Positions 36,423-44,697 of a DNA stretch of 64,000 nt are shown here, piece by piece. A model generated the notes under the pieces. That model did no database searches, had not been told where the DNA came from, and saw only the letters and a list, made by a program, of their open reading frames with translations. The stretch covers positions 1 to 64,000 of the forward strand of contig CAWJXS010000009.1 of NCBI GenBank assembly GCA_963846885.1, written 5' to 3'. The position numbers and the translations under genes are program-made. This DNA comes from RPQJ01 sp963846885 (GTDB lineage: Bacteria > Pseudomonadota > Gammaproteobacteria > Steroidobacterales > Steroidobacteraceae). Each line of letters begins with the position of its first letter. The stretch's first letter is position 1.

Positions 36423-37205
36423 TCAGAGCGTGCCGCCGACGCTGAACTGACGACGGCCTGCCGCGTCGGCCGGACCAAGCAATTGCAGCGAGCGCTCCAT
36501 CGCGGGCGGCACCGGGCCGCGCGGTGCGAGCGTGCCTTCGAGTGCGAAATTGCGCGTGCGGCTCAGCGTGAGCTGCGCGTCCACCGCGAACGGCCCGTTC
36601 TTGTCGCTGACCTGCGCCGTCACGTTGGCGGGATCCTGCGGCACCGAGAGCGATGGCCGCGGCTGCGTCGCCGGAAACACGGCGCGGAAGCTGCCTACTG
36701 CCGCACTGCGCGGCGGGGGCGCGATCAACCCGTCGAGATCGAGCGTCCCCTGCAAGCGCGCGGGCCAGCCCTGCGTTACTTCGATGGCCGCGAACTGACC
36801 GGTGGCGTGGCCTTGCCAGCCCTTCGGCAGCCCCAGCGGCAACGCATCGAGCGCGGCCAGCGGCAGTGCGAAGTCGACCGTGCCCAGCCGGATGTCGGTG
36901 CCCGTAAACGCCACGTCGAAATCCGCGGCCAGCGCGCCATCGACGCGAGTGAGCCGCGCGTGGCCCGCGACGCGGCCCGACAACAGCTTGCGGGGCGTGA
37001 TGCTCCATTCGGCGTCGCCGACAGTCGCGCCGCGCCAGGTGAGCCCAGTGGCGCGCCCTGACCAGAGCGATCCGGAGAATGCACCGGCCTCGACTCCTGA
37101 CTTGCGGAGGGGCCCGGCGACGACGCCGGCCGGCAGCGTCACCAGCGCGAACGCGAGCAGGGCGAACACGCCGAGCGCGACGAGCCAGACGGTGCGTTTG
37201 GTCAC
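36423..37205 (-). CDS. gspN: Type II secretion system protein GspN
   Basis: Accessory inner-membrane component of the type II secretion system. The 260-residue product has one N-terminal membrane helix (VWLVALGVFALLAFALVTLP) followed by a periplasmic domain with the family blocks SGSLWSGRATGLTWRG and WSITPRKLLSGRVAG. It is the last gene of the gspGHIJKLMN operon, 33 bp after gspM. Not all type II systems need GspN. The secretin gspD, which often follows, is absent here; the AddA-like gene converges on it instead. Confidence 0.88.
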   Translation of the reverse strand: MTKRTVWLVALGVFALLAFALVTLPAGVVAGPLRKSGVEAGAFSGSLWSGRATGLTWRGATVGDAEWSITPRKLLSGRVAGHARLTRVDGALAADFDVAFTGTDIRLGTVDFALPLAALDALPLGLPKGWQGHATGQFAAIEVTQGWPARLQGTLDLDGLIAPPPRSAAVGSFRAVFPATQPRPSLSVPQDPANVTAQVSDKNGPFAVDAQLTLSRTRNFALEGTLAPRGPVPPAMERSLQLLGPADAAGRRQFSVGGTL

Positions 37206-37238
37206 GGCTGGATTTGGCTGGAGCGGAGCGCGGCGCGG

Positions 37239-37727
37239 TCAGCCCGCGGCGCCGCCCTGCTTCAGGCTGAGTGTTGCGTTGACCAGGCCGGGAGCGGCCG
37301 CGTCGATGTTGGCGGACTCGATCGTCACGCCGTATTGCTGCTGCAGGCTGCCGAGCCAGGTGACGAGCGTATCGAACGATGCCGCTTCGATGCGCAGGCG
37401 CAGTCCCGCGTCGCCGTCCGGGCTCTGGTCGCGCAGCGCTTCGCCGAGACCGGCTTCACGCGCAGTGCGTGCCACCAGCACCACGAGCGATTCGCCGCCC
37501 GACTGTTGTGTCGCGCCTGCGGCCGCCATGGCCTGCGGGGCCGAGGCCTGCATCCAGGCCAGGTCGGCGGATTTCTGCTGCACGCGCGCGGTCATCTTCT
37601 TGCCGGACACCTGGAACGGCATGACGACGACGAGGTAGAGCAGCGCGACCGCCAGCAGTCCGCCCGCCCCGTACACCAGGTTGCGCTCGCGGGCGCTCAG
37701 GTTGTCGAGCCAGTCGCGGACGTTCAT
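37239..37727 (-). CDS. gspM: Type II secretion system protein GspM
   Basis: Inner-membrane platform protein that pairs with GspL. The 162-residue product has the typical N-terminus (RDWLDNLSARERNLVY), one membrane helix (GAGGLLAVALLYLVVVMPF) and a ferredoxin-like periplasmic domain. The start overlaps the gspL stop by 4 bp. Confidence 0.9.
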   Translation of the reverse strand: MNVRDWLDNLSARERNLVYGAGGLLAVALLYLVVVMPFQVSGKKMTARVQQKSADLAWMQASAPQAMAAAGATQQSGGESLVVLVARTAREAGLGEALRDQSPDGDAGLRLRIEAASFDTLVTWLGSLQQQYGVTIESANIDAAAPGLVNATLSLKQGGAAG

Positions 37728-38953
37728 GCGGCCCCCAGGCGGACTTGCAACCGGCCTTCGATCTGCTGGTCACGCGGGTTGGCGGATTGCAGTTCCACGG
37801 TCGCGCCTTCGCGGCTCATGGTCTGCTTGATGATGTCGAGCGTCTCGACGTTCGGGGCGAGCACGCGCAGTTCGAGCACGCCGGCCCGATAACTCATGCC
37901 CTCGACGCGCGTGGTGGGCGCCTGCGCGATCGCCTGCGCCAGCAACGACATTGCGGGCAGCAGGGCATTGCTGCCGCTGCCTGCGCGGGCGAGCACGCCC
38001 TGGATCTGTGCGCGCGGGTCGACGACCGGTTGTCCCGGCAGAATCTGGTTGAACGTCGACTGGATCTGCGCGTCGAGCTGCTTCTCGGCTGCGTTCAGTT
38101 GCCAGAGCTTGAAGCCCTGCGCCCCGAGGAACGCCACGAGTGTTGCGACGGCCAGCGCCGCGGGCAGGCGCCATTGCTTGAGCTGCGAGCCGAAAGACGT
38201 GGGCGCCGAATACGCGCCCTGCAACAGGTTGATGGCCCGGGCGGTCGGCAACTGCGCCGCCAGCAGGGGCAGCAGGCCATCGGGCAGCAGCTTGACCTGC
38301 AGGGTGGCCGTGCGTGCACGCAGGCCTTCGACCACTTCCTGGTGCGTCTCGTACTCGGCCGAGTTGACGTAGAAAGTGACGTGCTCACCCGTTTCGCCCG
38401 GTTCGCCCAGCGCGAGGTCGAGGGCGACCGGCAGCGGTTCGGCGTCGAGCGCGTAGGTTGCTTCCAGCGGCCGGCTGACGAAGAGCGAACCTTCGTCGAG
38501 CGCGAGCACCAGTGCATTGGGCGCCGCGGGTATCAAGGACGATTCGGCATAGGCCGCGTCCGGGCGAATGCCGGCGGCGTCCCAGGCGGCCTGCCAGCGT
38601 TCGAGCGACGAGCGGGCAATGATCGCAACCGGCGTCGCACTGGTGGCGGCATCACGGGTGCCGACCGCGAAGTGCAGGTGCTCGAGATCGGAAGCGAGGT
38701 GTTCTTCGAGCGCGAAGGGCACTGCCTGCGCGATGCGCGCGGCGCCGCGCACGGGCGGGAGATCGGGGCGGGCCAGCGTGACGTCGGCCGCAGGCAGCAC
38801 CACGACCGTCCGCCGGCCCTGCGAGAGGGCGAGGGCATCGGCGATCGGGCCGCTCTGCACGTTGCCAGAGCGGGCGCCATTGGCATCGACGATCAACCAC
38901 GATGCAGGCGCGTCGCTCGGCGCCCGGAGACGGATCACCAGGGTTTCAGTCAT
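37724..38953 (-). CDS. gspL: Type II secretion system protein GspL
   Basis: Platform protein that links the cytoplasmic ATPase GspE to the inner-membrane complex. The 409-residue protein has an actin-like cytoplasmic domain (about 1-245; FALEEHLASDLEHLHFAVG is a typical segment), a membrane helix (ALAVATLVAFLGAQGFKLW) and a periplasmic ferredoxin-like domain that dimerises with GspM. The reading frame extends to 39049, but ATG 38953 (MTETLVIRLR) gives the family N-terminus and only a 4-bp gap to the gspK stop. gspE itself is not in the window. Confidence 0.92.
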   Translation of the reverse strand: MTETLVIRLRAPSDAPASWLIVDANGARSGNVQSGPIADALALSQGRRTVVVLPAADVTLARPDLPPVRGAARIAQAVPFALEEHLASDLEHLHFAVGTRDAATSATPVAIIARSSLERWQAAWDAAGIRPDAAYAESSLIPAAPNALVLALDEGSLFVSRPLEATYALDAEPLPVALDLALGEPGETGEHVTFYVNSAEYETHQEVVEGLRARTATLQVKLLPDGLLPLLAAQLPTARAINLLQGAYSAPTSFGSQLKQWRLPAALAVATLVAFLGAQGFKLWQLNAAEKQLDAQIQSTFNQILPGQPVVDPRAQIQGVLARAGSGSNALLPAMSLLAQAIAQAPTTRVEGMSYRAGVLELRVLAPNVETLDIIKQTMSREGATVELQSANPRDQQIEGRLQVRLGAA

Positions 38954-38957
38954 ACGG

Positions 38958-39914
38958 TCATTCGGCTCCGAAACTGCGCAGGACAGGTCGCACCGTTCCG
39001 GCCCCACCGCGCGCGAGGAGACTGTACAGGGTGAACTGGGTAGTGCCAATAGTGACCCATACGGTCGCGCGGAAGTAAGTGCTTGATTCCGAAAGTGTGT
39101 CTTTGATCAGGTCGTAGTCGGCCTGGCCCAGCGTGCCGCGCAGGTCTTCCAGGGTGGGGAAGCAGATGTCCTTGCGCCGCTGGGCGAGGTCTTCGGGGTT
39201 CAGGCTGAACTGCCGCTGCGTCGCCGAGAGCGAATCGAGCACGATGCCGGGGGCCGTGCAGACGTTGAGCTTGGTGCCGACGGGCAGGGCGGTGATGTAA
39301 GGCTGCAGGCGGCGGAACCGTTCTGCGCCGAACTCGGGCAGCACCATCAGCTCCGAGGCGCGGGTGATGGGCATGTTCGCGGCCAGGTGCGGCGGGTTCT
39401 GGCCGGTGTAGACGGAGTCCTCGGCGCCGTCCGGAAAGCCGGGCTGCACGTCGGCGTCGACCCAGTCGGCCATGGCCGCGGCCCACGTGGGCTCGATTTC
39501 CAGCATCGCGAGAATGCGCTCGAGTTGCTCCACGGCCTTGGCATTGGTGGTGCCGTCGGCGAAGACGAGGTTGTTGATGTTGAAGCGGCCCTGCATGTCC
39601 TGCAGCCGGCCCTCGACCGTGCCGACGCCTTCGTCGATCGGCAACGCGGCGAGCGACTTGGCCCAGGCTTCGCCGAAGTGATCCGTCTGCGACTCCTGCG
39701 CGTCCTGCCGCAGGATGTCGGCGGCCCAGGCCTCCGCGCCGAGCGCCACCTGGAACCCCTGGTCGAGCGCGAACAGGTTGGCGCTGCGCCGCTGGTCCAT
39801 CATGCCGCGGAACGTGACATTGACCGCGAGCATCGTCGCCAGCGCGACGATCAGCACGGCCATGATCAGCGCGACACCGCGCTGGCGTGACGGCATTGGC
39901 CGTTGCGCGCGCAT
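38958..39914 (-). CDS. gspK: Type II secretion minor pseudopilin GspK
   Basis: Tip pseudopilin that completes the GspI-J-K initiating complex. ATG 39914 overlaps the gspJ stop (TGATG); the 318-residue product has the prepilin motif SRQRG/VALIMAVLIVALATMLAVN, lacking the usual Glu at +5 as expected for GspK. A large globular domain follows with LNVCTAPG and a later Cys (DICFPT), plausibly the conserved disulfide. The in-frame region upstream of 39914 is low-complexity shadow sequence overlapping gspJ. Confidence 0.93.
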   Translation of the reverse strand: MRAQRPMPSRQRGVALIMAVLIVALATMLAVNVTFRGMMDQRRSANLFALDQGFQVALGAEAWAADILRQDAQESQTDHFGEAWAKSLAALPIDEGVGTVEGRLQDMQGRFNINNLVFADGTTNAKAVEQLERILAMLEIEPTWAAAMADWVDADVQPGFPDGAEDSVYTGQNPPHLAANMPITRASELMVLPEFGAERFRRLQPYITALPVGTKLNVCTAPGIVLDSLSATQRQFSLNPEDLAQRRKDICFPTLEDLRGTLGQADYDLIKDTLSESSTYFRATVWVTIGTTQFTLYSLLARGGAGTVRPVLRSFGAE

Positions 39915-40549
39915 CAGCCCGCCACCTCGATCACGCGCCTGATCTGGCCCCAGTCCTCGAGGTCGAGCGTGACTTCGACGGCTGCGGGGCGCAGGCGCTG
40001 CTGCTCGACCGGATTGCCGCCGGGCTGCGGCCACAGGTCGACCCACTCCTGCGAGGGCGCCAGGAAGCGGAACGAGACGGACCGCACGCCCGTGAGCAGC
40101 TTGTAGCGAACGGGCTCCGACGCCTGCGTGCGGTCGAGCACGCGCCAGTAGTCGCGCCAGAGGCCGTCCTGGTCGAGGCGATACGCGACGCGTTGCAACG
40201 TCGGCCGGGGGAGGCCGGCGGTGTTCGACCATCCGGCCCGCGTGAACTCGACTTTGTATTCGATGCCTTCGCCCGCCATCAGGGCAGGCAGGCGCTGGTC
40301 GCCCAGCGGCTCGCGAATCGCGCGCGGCTCGATCTGCGTGAAATCCTGCGCCAGGGTCTGCACGGCGCGCTGGATTTCGCGGATGCGCTCGAGCCGCAGT
40401 TGCTGGTACTCGGTCTGCTTCTGCAGCTGCGTGTATCCGGACAGCGCCATCACGCCCACGAACGTAAAGATGGCGATCGCCACCAGCACTTCGAGCAGCG
40501 TGAAGCCCTGCTGGCGCGACTCTCGGCCCGGTGTGGCAGGGCGCGTCAT
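39914..40549 (-). CDS. gspJ: Type II secretion minor pseudopilin GspJ
   Basis: Minor pseudopilin of the type II secretion tip complex. The 211-residue protein has leader and prepilin-peptidase site SRQQG/FTLLEVLVAIAIFTFVGVMA with Glu5, followed by ALSGYTQLQKQTEYQQLRLE and a GspJ-type beta domain (FRFLAPSQEWVDLWPQ). It overlaps gspI by 4 bp and gspK by 3 bp, so translation is coupled throughout the cluster. Confidence 0.93.
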   Translation of the reverse strand: MTRPATPGRESRQQGFTLLEVLVAIAIFTFVGVMALSGYTQLQKQTEYQQLRLERIREIQRAVQTLAQDFTQIEPRAIREPLGDQRLPALMAGEGIEYKVEFTRAGWSNTAGLPRPTLQRVAYRLDQDGLWRDYWRVLDRTQASEPVRYKLLTGVRSVSFRFLAPSQEWVDLWPQPGGNPVEQQRLRPAAVEVTLDLEDWGQIRRVIEVAG

Positions 40550-41226
40550 TCTTCCTCGGGCTGCATTTCAGGTGGCGGTACGGGCTGTTCCCCGCCGGGC
40601 GGCGGGATCATGAAGCCACCGCCTCCATTCCTGTTCTGGTCCGTCTCTTCGTCCTCTTTGTCTTTCGGCGGCGCTTCGCCGCCCGTGCCCGGCGCGCCAG
40701 CGCCGGCCCATTGCAGCGGTCCGCCGCCGCCCGCGCCGCCGATGGCCGTGCCATAGAAGCCCGAGACGCTGGCGAGCGACGTGCCCTCGGGCGCGTCGGC
40801 CCGCCGTACGATGATGTCCATGCGCCGCAGCGAAGACACCTGCGTCTGCGTGACCTTCATCGACCACTGCCACAACTGGCCCGCGTACTCGACGCGTCCC
40901 GTCGATTCCGCGACGTCGGGCGGCGCCGACTGCAGGCGGCGCTCGGTCAGCACGTTCATGCCGATCCAGTGCGCGAGGGTCTTGTCGCGCAGGTAGACGC
41001 CGTTGCGCGCGGACTGTGTCACCGCCTGGATGGCCGCGATCATGCCGAGCGCGACGATCACGAGCGCGGCCAGCACCTCGATCAGCGTGAAGCCGCGATG
41101 AACATGCAGGCCCGACGAACCAGCACGGGTGCGCGGTAATTCCCGGTCGGGCCCTATCCCTGCGCTTGGAAAGGCAGACACGCGCTCCGGGAAAGGGCCC
41201 GACCGGGAATTGCCGCGCACGCGCAT
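40546..41226 (-). CDS. gspI: Type II secretion minor pseudopilin GspI with unusually long leader and tail
   Basis: Minor pseudopilin of the tip complex. The prepilin motif is HVHRG/FTLIEVLAALVIVALGMIAA. From the ATG at 41226, which overlaps the gspH stop (TGATG), the leader is 45 residues, whereas GspI leaders are usually well under 15. The extra leader is encoded by a 92-bp inverted-repeat element (41129-41220). No ATG, GTG or TTG is available closer to the cleavage site, so translation must cross it or use a rare start such as CTG. The last 50 residues form a Gly/Pro/Glu-rich tail (GGAGGGGPLQWAGAG onward) not found in typical GspI, ending PPEMQPEEE. Confidence 0.88.
   Translation of the reverse strand: MRVRGNSRSGPFPERVSAFPSAGIGPDRELPRTRAGSSGLHVHRGFTLIEVLAALVIVALGMIAAIQAVTQSARNGVYLRDKTLAHWIGMNVLTERRLQSAPPDVAESTGRVEYAGQLWQWSMKVTQTQVSSLRRMDIIVRRADAPEGTSLASVSGFYGTAIGGAGGGGPLQWAGAGAPGTGGEAPPKDKEDEETDQNRNGGGGFMIPPPGGEQPVPPPEMQPEEE
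41129..41220. repeat. 92-bp inverted-repeat (REPIN/MITE-like) element inside the gspI leader
   Basis: Bases 41129-41160 and 41189-41220 are 32-bp inverted arms that match at 30 of 32 positions (cores GGTCGGGCCC and GGGCCCGACC), separated by 28 bp. On the minus strand the element begins at the third codon of gspI and encodes most of its extra leader. Its size and symmetry resemble paired REP sequences. No target-site duplication was found, and no second copy was noticed in the window. Confidence 0.85.
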
Positions 41227-41813
41227 CACCGGCGGGTCTCCTGCGCGTCGTCGTGCACTTCGATCTTGCCTTCGACGGTGCCGCTGACGCGACGATTCTG
41301 GTCCGTGCCGTCACGCCTGAAGATGACGTCGAAGGGCACGAGCTCGCCGGCGGCCTGCAGCACGATCTGCGGGCTGATCGGGTCGCGCTCGGTGGCGGGC
41401 TGCCGCGGCTTCAGCTGCACGTTGCGGTCTTCGATGCGCAGCGCCATGCGCAGGCCATCAGGCAATTGGCGCACGCGCAGCAGCGGATCGGTCTCGACGA
41501 TCACCCAGCGTTCGGTGCGGCCGTCGTATTCGAGGAATTCGAAGCCGGTCTCGTCGAGGCGCAGCCCGATGTCGCGGCTCTGCATCACGGCGTCTTCGCG
41601 CGCCTGCAGCAGGATGGCCTGCAGGCGCTCGGCTTCCTGCTGCATCTGGTGGTCGCCACCGAGCACGTTGACCGAGATCACCGCCATCGACGTCATGATG
41701 CCGATGATCACGATGACGACGAGCAGCTCGAGCAGGGTGAACCCTGCGTCGCGGCAGGCGGCCCGGCGCCGCGGCACGGCGTTATTCGATGTTCCAGTTG
41801 CCGATGTCGGCAT
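41226..41813 (-). CDS. gspH: Type II secretion minor pseudopilin GspH
   Basis: Minor pseudopilin GspH. The prepilin site is CRDAG/FTLLELLVVIVIIGIMTSMA with Glu5, and the beta-rich domain includes LRLDETGFEFLEYDGR. ATG 41813 has GAAGGA four bases upstream and gives a 195-residue product overlapping the end of gspG by 32 bp; GTG 41777, with a shorter 12-residue leader, is an alternative that avoids the overlap. The stop overlaps the gspI start. Confidence 0.9.
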   Translation of the reverse strand: MPTSATGTSNNAVPRRRAACRDAGFTLLELLVVIVIIGIMTSMAVISVNVLGGDHQMQQEAERLQAILLQAREDAVMQSRDIGLRLDETGFEFLEYDGRTERWVIVETDPLLRVRQLPDGLRMALRIEDRNVQLKPRQPATERDPISPQIVLQAAGELVPFDVIFRRDGTDQNRRVSGTVEGKIEVHDDAQETRR

Positions 41814-42231
41814 CGGGTCCTTCGCCGCCCGGCTGGCCGTCTGCACCGAGGGTATAGAGGTCGTACTCGCCGCGGGTGCCCGGTGCGATGTAGGCGTAAT
41901 CGTTGCCCCACGGGTCTTTCTTCATGCCGTCGATATAGCCGCCTTCCTTCCAGTTCTTGATGTTGGGGTCGGCCGGGCGCGTGACCAGCGACTGCAGTCC
42001 CTGCTCGGTGGTGGGATAGCGGAAGTTGTCCATGCGGTAGAGGTTGAGCGCGGTTTCGTAGGCGCGGATGTCCTGCTGCGCCTTGGTCACGCGCGCGTCG
42101 TCGATGCGGCGGATCACGTTGGGCGCGACGAGCGCGGCCAGGATGCCCAGGATCACGACGACCACCATGATTTCGATCAGGGTGAAGCCGCGCTGGCGGC
42201 GCGAAACGTTGCGCAAGGCGTCGATTGTCAT
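41782..42231 (-). CDS. gspG: Type II secretion major pseudopilin GspG
   Basis: Major subunit of the type II secretion pseudopilus. The 149-residue protein has the prepilin site RRQRG/FTLIEIMVVVVILGILAAL with Glu5, then the GspG core TKAQQDIRAYETALNLYRMD, YPTTEQGLQSLV and KDPWGNDYAYIAPG, and ends with an aspartate-rich segment (GEGPDADIGNWN) that fits the calcium-binding C-terminal loop. It is the first gene of the gspGHIJKLMN unit; gspC, D, E and F are not in the window. An extended -10 element lies upstream. Confidence 0.96.
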   Translation of the reverse strand: MTIDALRNVSRRQRGFTLIEIMVVVVILGILAALVAPNVIRRIDDARVTKAQQDIRAYETALNLYRMDNFRYPTTEQGLQSLVTRPADPNIKNWKEGGYIDGMKKDPWGNDYAYIAPGTRGEYDLYTLGADGQPGGEGPDADIGNWNIE

Positions 42232-42245
42232 GTGGTGTGCCGTGG

Positions 42246-42274
42246 TTGACGGTAAATTTGCACGATCATAGCAA
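42246..42274. promoter_or_regulatory. Divergent promoter region gspG / rhombosortase
   Basis: On the plus strand TTGACG (42246-42251) and TAGCAA (42269-42274) are 17 bp apart, suited to the rhombosortase gene. On the minus strand TGCTATGAT (42265-42273) is an extended -10 suited to gspG. The two promoters overlap in a 70-bp gap, so the genes could be co-regulated. Confidence 0.5.
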
Positions 42275-42301
42275 ACCCCTGCTGCTGGAACCGGCGCGCG
42301 C

Positions 42302-42922
42302 GTGAACCTGGGACGACTTTCGCAACTGGCGCACGTCGATGCGCGCGCGTGGCGCGCACCGCTCGTGCTGGGGTCGACGCTCGCGGCCATGCAGTGGCTT
42401 GCCGGCGTGCTGCCTGCAACCTTCCCCTACGACCGCACCGCCATCCTGGCCGGTGGCCAGTACTGGCGCCTGCTGACGGCCCATCTCGTCCATCACGACT
42501 TCAGTCACCTCGCCTGGAACCTCGCCGGACTGGCGCTCGTCGCCTGGCTGTTCGCGCGCGAGTTCACGCTGCGCGGCTGGATTGTCATCCTCGGGGTTTC
42601 GACACTCGCGGTCGATCTCGGGTTCCTCGTATTCGAGCCGCAGTTGCAGTGGTACGTCGGCTTCTCGGGCGTCCTGCACGGCCTGATGGCGGCGGGCCTG
42701 TGCGCATGGCTGTGGCGCTCGCCCGACGCGCTGACCGCGCTGGTGGCCGGCCTGTTCGCTTTGAAGCTCGGCTGGGAGCACGTCCGGGGTGCGCTGCCTT
42801 TCACGGCCGCGACGCTGGCCGTGCCCGTCATCCACGAGGCCCACACCTACGGCGCCCTGGGAGGCGCTGCCGCGGCCCTGTGGCTGCTCTGGCGCAAGCG
42901 CGCTGCAGGCACGCCGCTATAA
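42302..42922 (+). CDS. rrtA: Rhomboid-family protease, rhombosortase type
   Basis: Intramembrane serine protease of the rhombosortase kind, which cleaves the C-terminal GlyGly-CTERM sorting tail of secreted proteins after export. The 206-residue product has about six membrane helices, the serine motif GFSGVLHG (Ser122) and HEAHTYGALGG, where His181 fits the catalytic AHxxGxxxG of rhomboids. HLVHHDFSHLAWNLAGL in the second helix region is also typical. GTG 42302 is the start. The divergent arrangement with a type II pseudopilin operon fits the known association of GlyGly-CTERM proteins with type II secretion. No GlyGly-CTERM substrate is encoded in the window. Confidence 0.85.
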   Translation: MNLGRLSQLAHVDARAWRAPLVLGSTLAAMQWLAGVLPATFPYDRTAILAGGQYWRLLTAHLVHHDFSHLAWNLAGLALVAWLFAREFTLRGWIVILGVSTLAVDLGFLVFEPQLQWYVGFSGVLHGLMAAGLCAWLWRSPDALTALVAGLFALKLGWEHVRGALPFTAATLAVPVIHEAHTYGALGGAAAALWLLWRKRAAGTPL

Positions 42923-42923
42923 T
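42918..42923 (+). promoter_or_regulatory. Perfect TATAAT -10 for the fab cluster
   Basis: TATAAT overlaps the stop codon of the rhombosortase gene, 64 bp before fabD. No convincing -35 is visible. Confidence 0.45.
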
Positions 42924-42987
42924 CGCGCCGCCAACGACTCCACGAATCATTCCGGGCCGACCGGCGGCCTGCAGGGGAAAATCGCTG

Positions 42988-43935
42988 ATGACTCTCGCAT
43001 TCGTGTTTCCAGGGCAGGGTTCGCAGTCCGTCGGCATGCTCGCCGAGCTGGGCGCCGCCGAGCCCATCGTGCGCACGACGTTCGCTGAAGCGAGCGAGGT
43101 GCTCGGCTACGACCTGTGGACGCTGTGTCAGTCCGGACCGGAAGCCGACCTCGGTTCGACGGAACGAACCCAGCCCGCGATGCTGGCGGCCGGCGTGGCC
43201 ACGTGGCGAGTGTGGATTGCCCGCGGCGGCCCGCGACCGGCGGCAATGGCCGGACACAGCCTGGGTGAGTACACCGCGCTGGTGTGCTCCAACGCGATGG
43301 ATTTCAGGACTGCGATCGACGTCGTGCGCTTCCGGGGCCAGGTGATGCAGCAGGCGGTGCCGCTGGGGCAGGGGGCAATGGCCGCGATCCTGGGCCTCGA
43401 AGACGCGGAGCTGGCTGCTGCCTGCAACGAGGCGGCGCAGGGCGAAGTGGTCGAGCCCGTCAACTTCAATGCGCCTGGGCAGGTCGTGATCGCCGGCAAC
43501 GCCACCGCGGTGGCGCGTGCCATCGAGGCAGCGAAGGCACGTGGGGCCAAGCGCGCGGTACTGCTGCCGGTCAGCGTGCCGTCGCACAGCAGCCTGATGC
43601 TGGGCGCGGCCGAACGCCTGGCCGAAAAACTCGCCACCGTCGACGTGCGGCTGCCGGACGTTGCCGCGGTCTACACGGTCGACGTGCGCACGCACTCGTC
43701 GCCCGCGGGCATCCGGCAGTCGCTCAAGGAACAACTGTTCAAACCCGTTCGTTGGGCCGACACCGTGCGCGCGATGCTGGCGGGCGGGGCCACGACGTTC
43801 GTCGAATGCGGGCCCGGCAAAGTGCTCACGTCCCTCAACCGCCGCATCGAACGCAAGCCCGAACTCAGGATGCTCGCGCTCGAAGATCCGGCCTCGCTTG
43901 CGGCCGCGCTCACGGCCTGTGGAGAAAACGCATGA
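42988..43935 (+). CDS. fabD: Malonyl-CoA:ACP transacylase FabD
   Basis: Loads malonate onto ACP for fatty-acid synthesis. The 315-residue product has FVFPGQGSQSVGM at the N-terminus, the nucleophile motif GHSLGEY with Ser91, and catalytic His200 in VPSHSSLM. The length is typical (about 310). The frame is open upstream to 42349 across the rhombosortase gene, but ATG 42988 gives the family start. Its stop overlaps fabG by 4 bp. fabH and plsX, which usually precede it, are not present; the rhombosortase gene stands there instead. Confidence 0.97.
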   Translation: MTLAFVFPGQGSQSVGMLAELGAAEPIVRTTFAEASEVLGYDLWTLCQSGPEADLGSTERTQPAMLAAGVATWRVWIARGGPRPAAMAGHSLGEYTALVCSNAMDFRTAIDVVRFRGQVMQQAVPLGQGAMAAILGLEDAELAAACNEAAQGEVVEPVNFNAPGQVVIAGNATAVARAIEAAKARGAKRAVLLPVSVPSHSSLMLGAAERLAEKLATVDVRLPDVAAVYTVDVRTHSSPAGIRQSLKEQLFKPVRWADTVRAMLAGGATTFVECGPGKVLTSLNRRIERKPELRMLALEDPASLAAALTACGENA

Positions 43936-44678
43936 CCAGCCTCGCCGGGGAATTCGCGGTCGTCACCGGGGCCACGCGCGGCATCGGCCGTGCCATCGCG
44001 CTCGAGCTGGGGCGGCGTGGCGCTACGGTGGTGGGCACGGCCACGACCGAGGCGGGCGCCGAGGCCATCACCGCGGCCCTCAAGGAGGCCGGCGTTGCCG
44101 GGCGGGGGGTCGTCCTGAACGTGGCCGAAGCCGGCAGTGTCGAAGCTTGCTTCAAGGCGCTCGAGGCAGCCGCAGGCACTCCATCGATCCTCGTGAACAA
44201 CGCTGGCATCACCCGCGACGGCCTGCTCATGCGCATGAGCGCCGATGACTGGCAGGCCGTGCTCGAAACCGACCTGAGCTCGGTCTACCGCACCTGCAAG
44301 GCGGTGATGCGCGGAATGATGAAGGCGCGCAAGGGCCGCATCGTGAACATCGCATCGGTGGTCGGGGTGATGGGCAACGCCGGGCAGAGCAATTACGCGG
44401 CGGCCAAGGCCGGCATGATCGGCTTCAGCAAGAGCCTCGCGCGCGAGGTGGGTTCCCGCAACATCACGGTCAACGTGGTCGCGCCGGGCTTCATCGTCAC
44501 GGACATGACCCACGCGCTCGGCGAGGCCCAGAAAACGGCGCTGCTGGCCCAGGTTCCGCTCGGCAAACTCGGTTCGGCCGAGGACGTCGCGGCCGCGGTG
44601 GCCTTTCTGGCCGGGCCCGAAGCGGCCTACATCACCGGCGAAACCCTCCACGTGAACGGCGGCATGTATATGATTTAA
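43932..44678 (+). CDS. fabG: 3-oxoacyl-ACP reductase FabG
   Basis: NADPH-dependent reductase of the short-chain dehydrogenase family. The 248-residue protein has the Rossmann motif TGATRGIG, NNAGITRD, and the catalytic triad Ser142, Tyr155 and Lys159 (NYAAAKAG). The C-terminus AYITGETLHVNGGMYM is typical. ATG overlaps the fabD stop (ATGA), and acpP follows after 120 bp containing its own promoter-like sequence and an inverted repeat. Confidence 0.97.
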   Translation: MTSLAGEFAVVTGATRGIGRAIALELGRRGATVVGTATTEAGAEAITAALKEAGVAGRGVVLNVAEAGSVEACFKALEAAAGTPSILVNNAGITRDGLLMRMSADDWQAVLETDLSSVYRTCKAVMRGMMKARKGRIVNIASVVGVMGNAGQSNYAAAKAGMIGFSKSLAREVGSRNITVNVVAPGFIVTDMTHALGEAQKTALLAQVPLGKLGSAEDVAAAVAFLAGPEAAYITGETLHVNGGMYMI

Positions 44679-44697
44679 TTGGCCTTTTGTGCCAATT
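44677..44697. promoter_or_regulatory. Inverted repeat AATTGGC-N7-GCCAATT upstream of acpP
   Basis: Perfect 7-bp arms (44677-44683 and 44691-44697) with a 7-bp spacer start inside the fabG stop region and overlap the -35-like TTGGAC of acpP. The spacing suits a dimeric repressor or activator site. No poly-T follows, so it is not a terminator. Confidence 0.5.

Noticed and set aside
40546..41226. gspI as a pseudogene broken by the inverted-repeat element
   Set aside because: The frame stays open from the ATG at 41226 through the element into a fully conserved prepilin motif, so it is more likely functional with a long leader.
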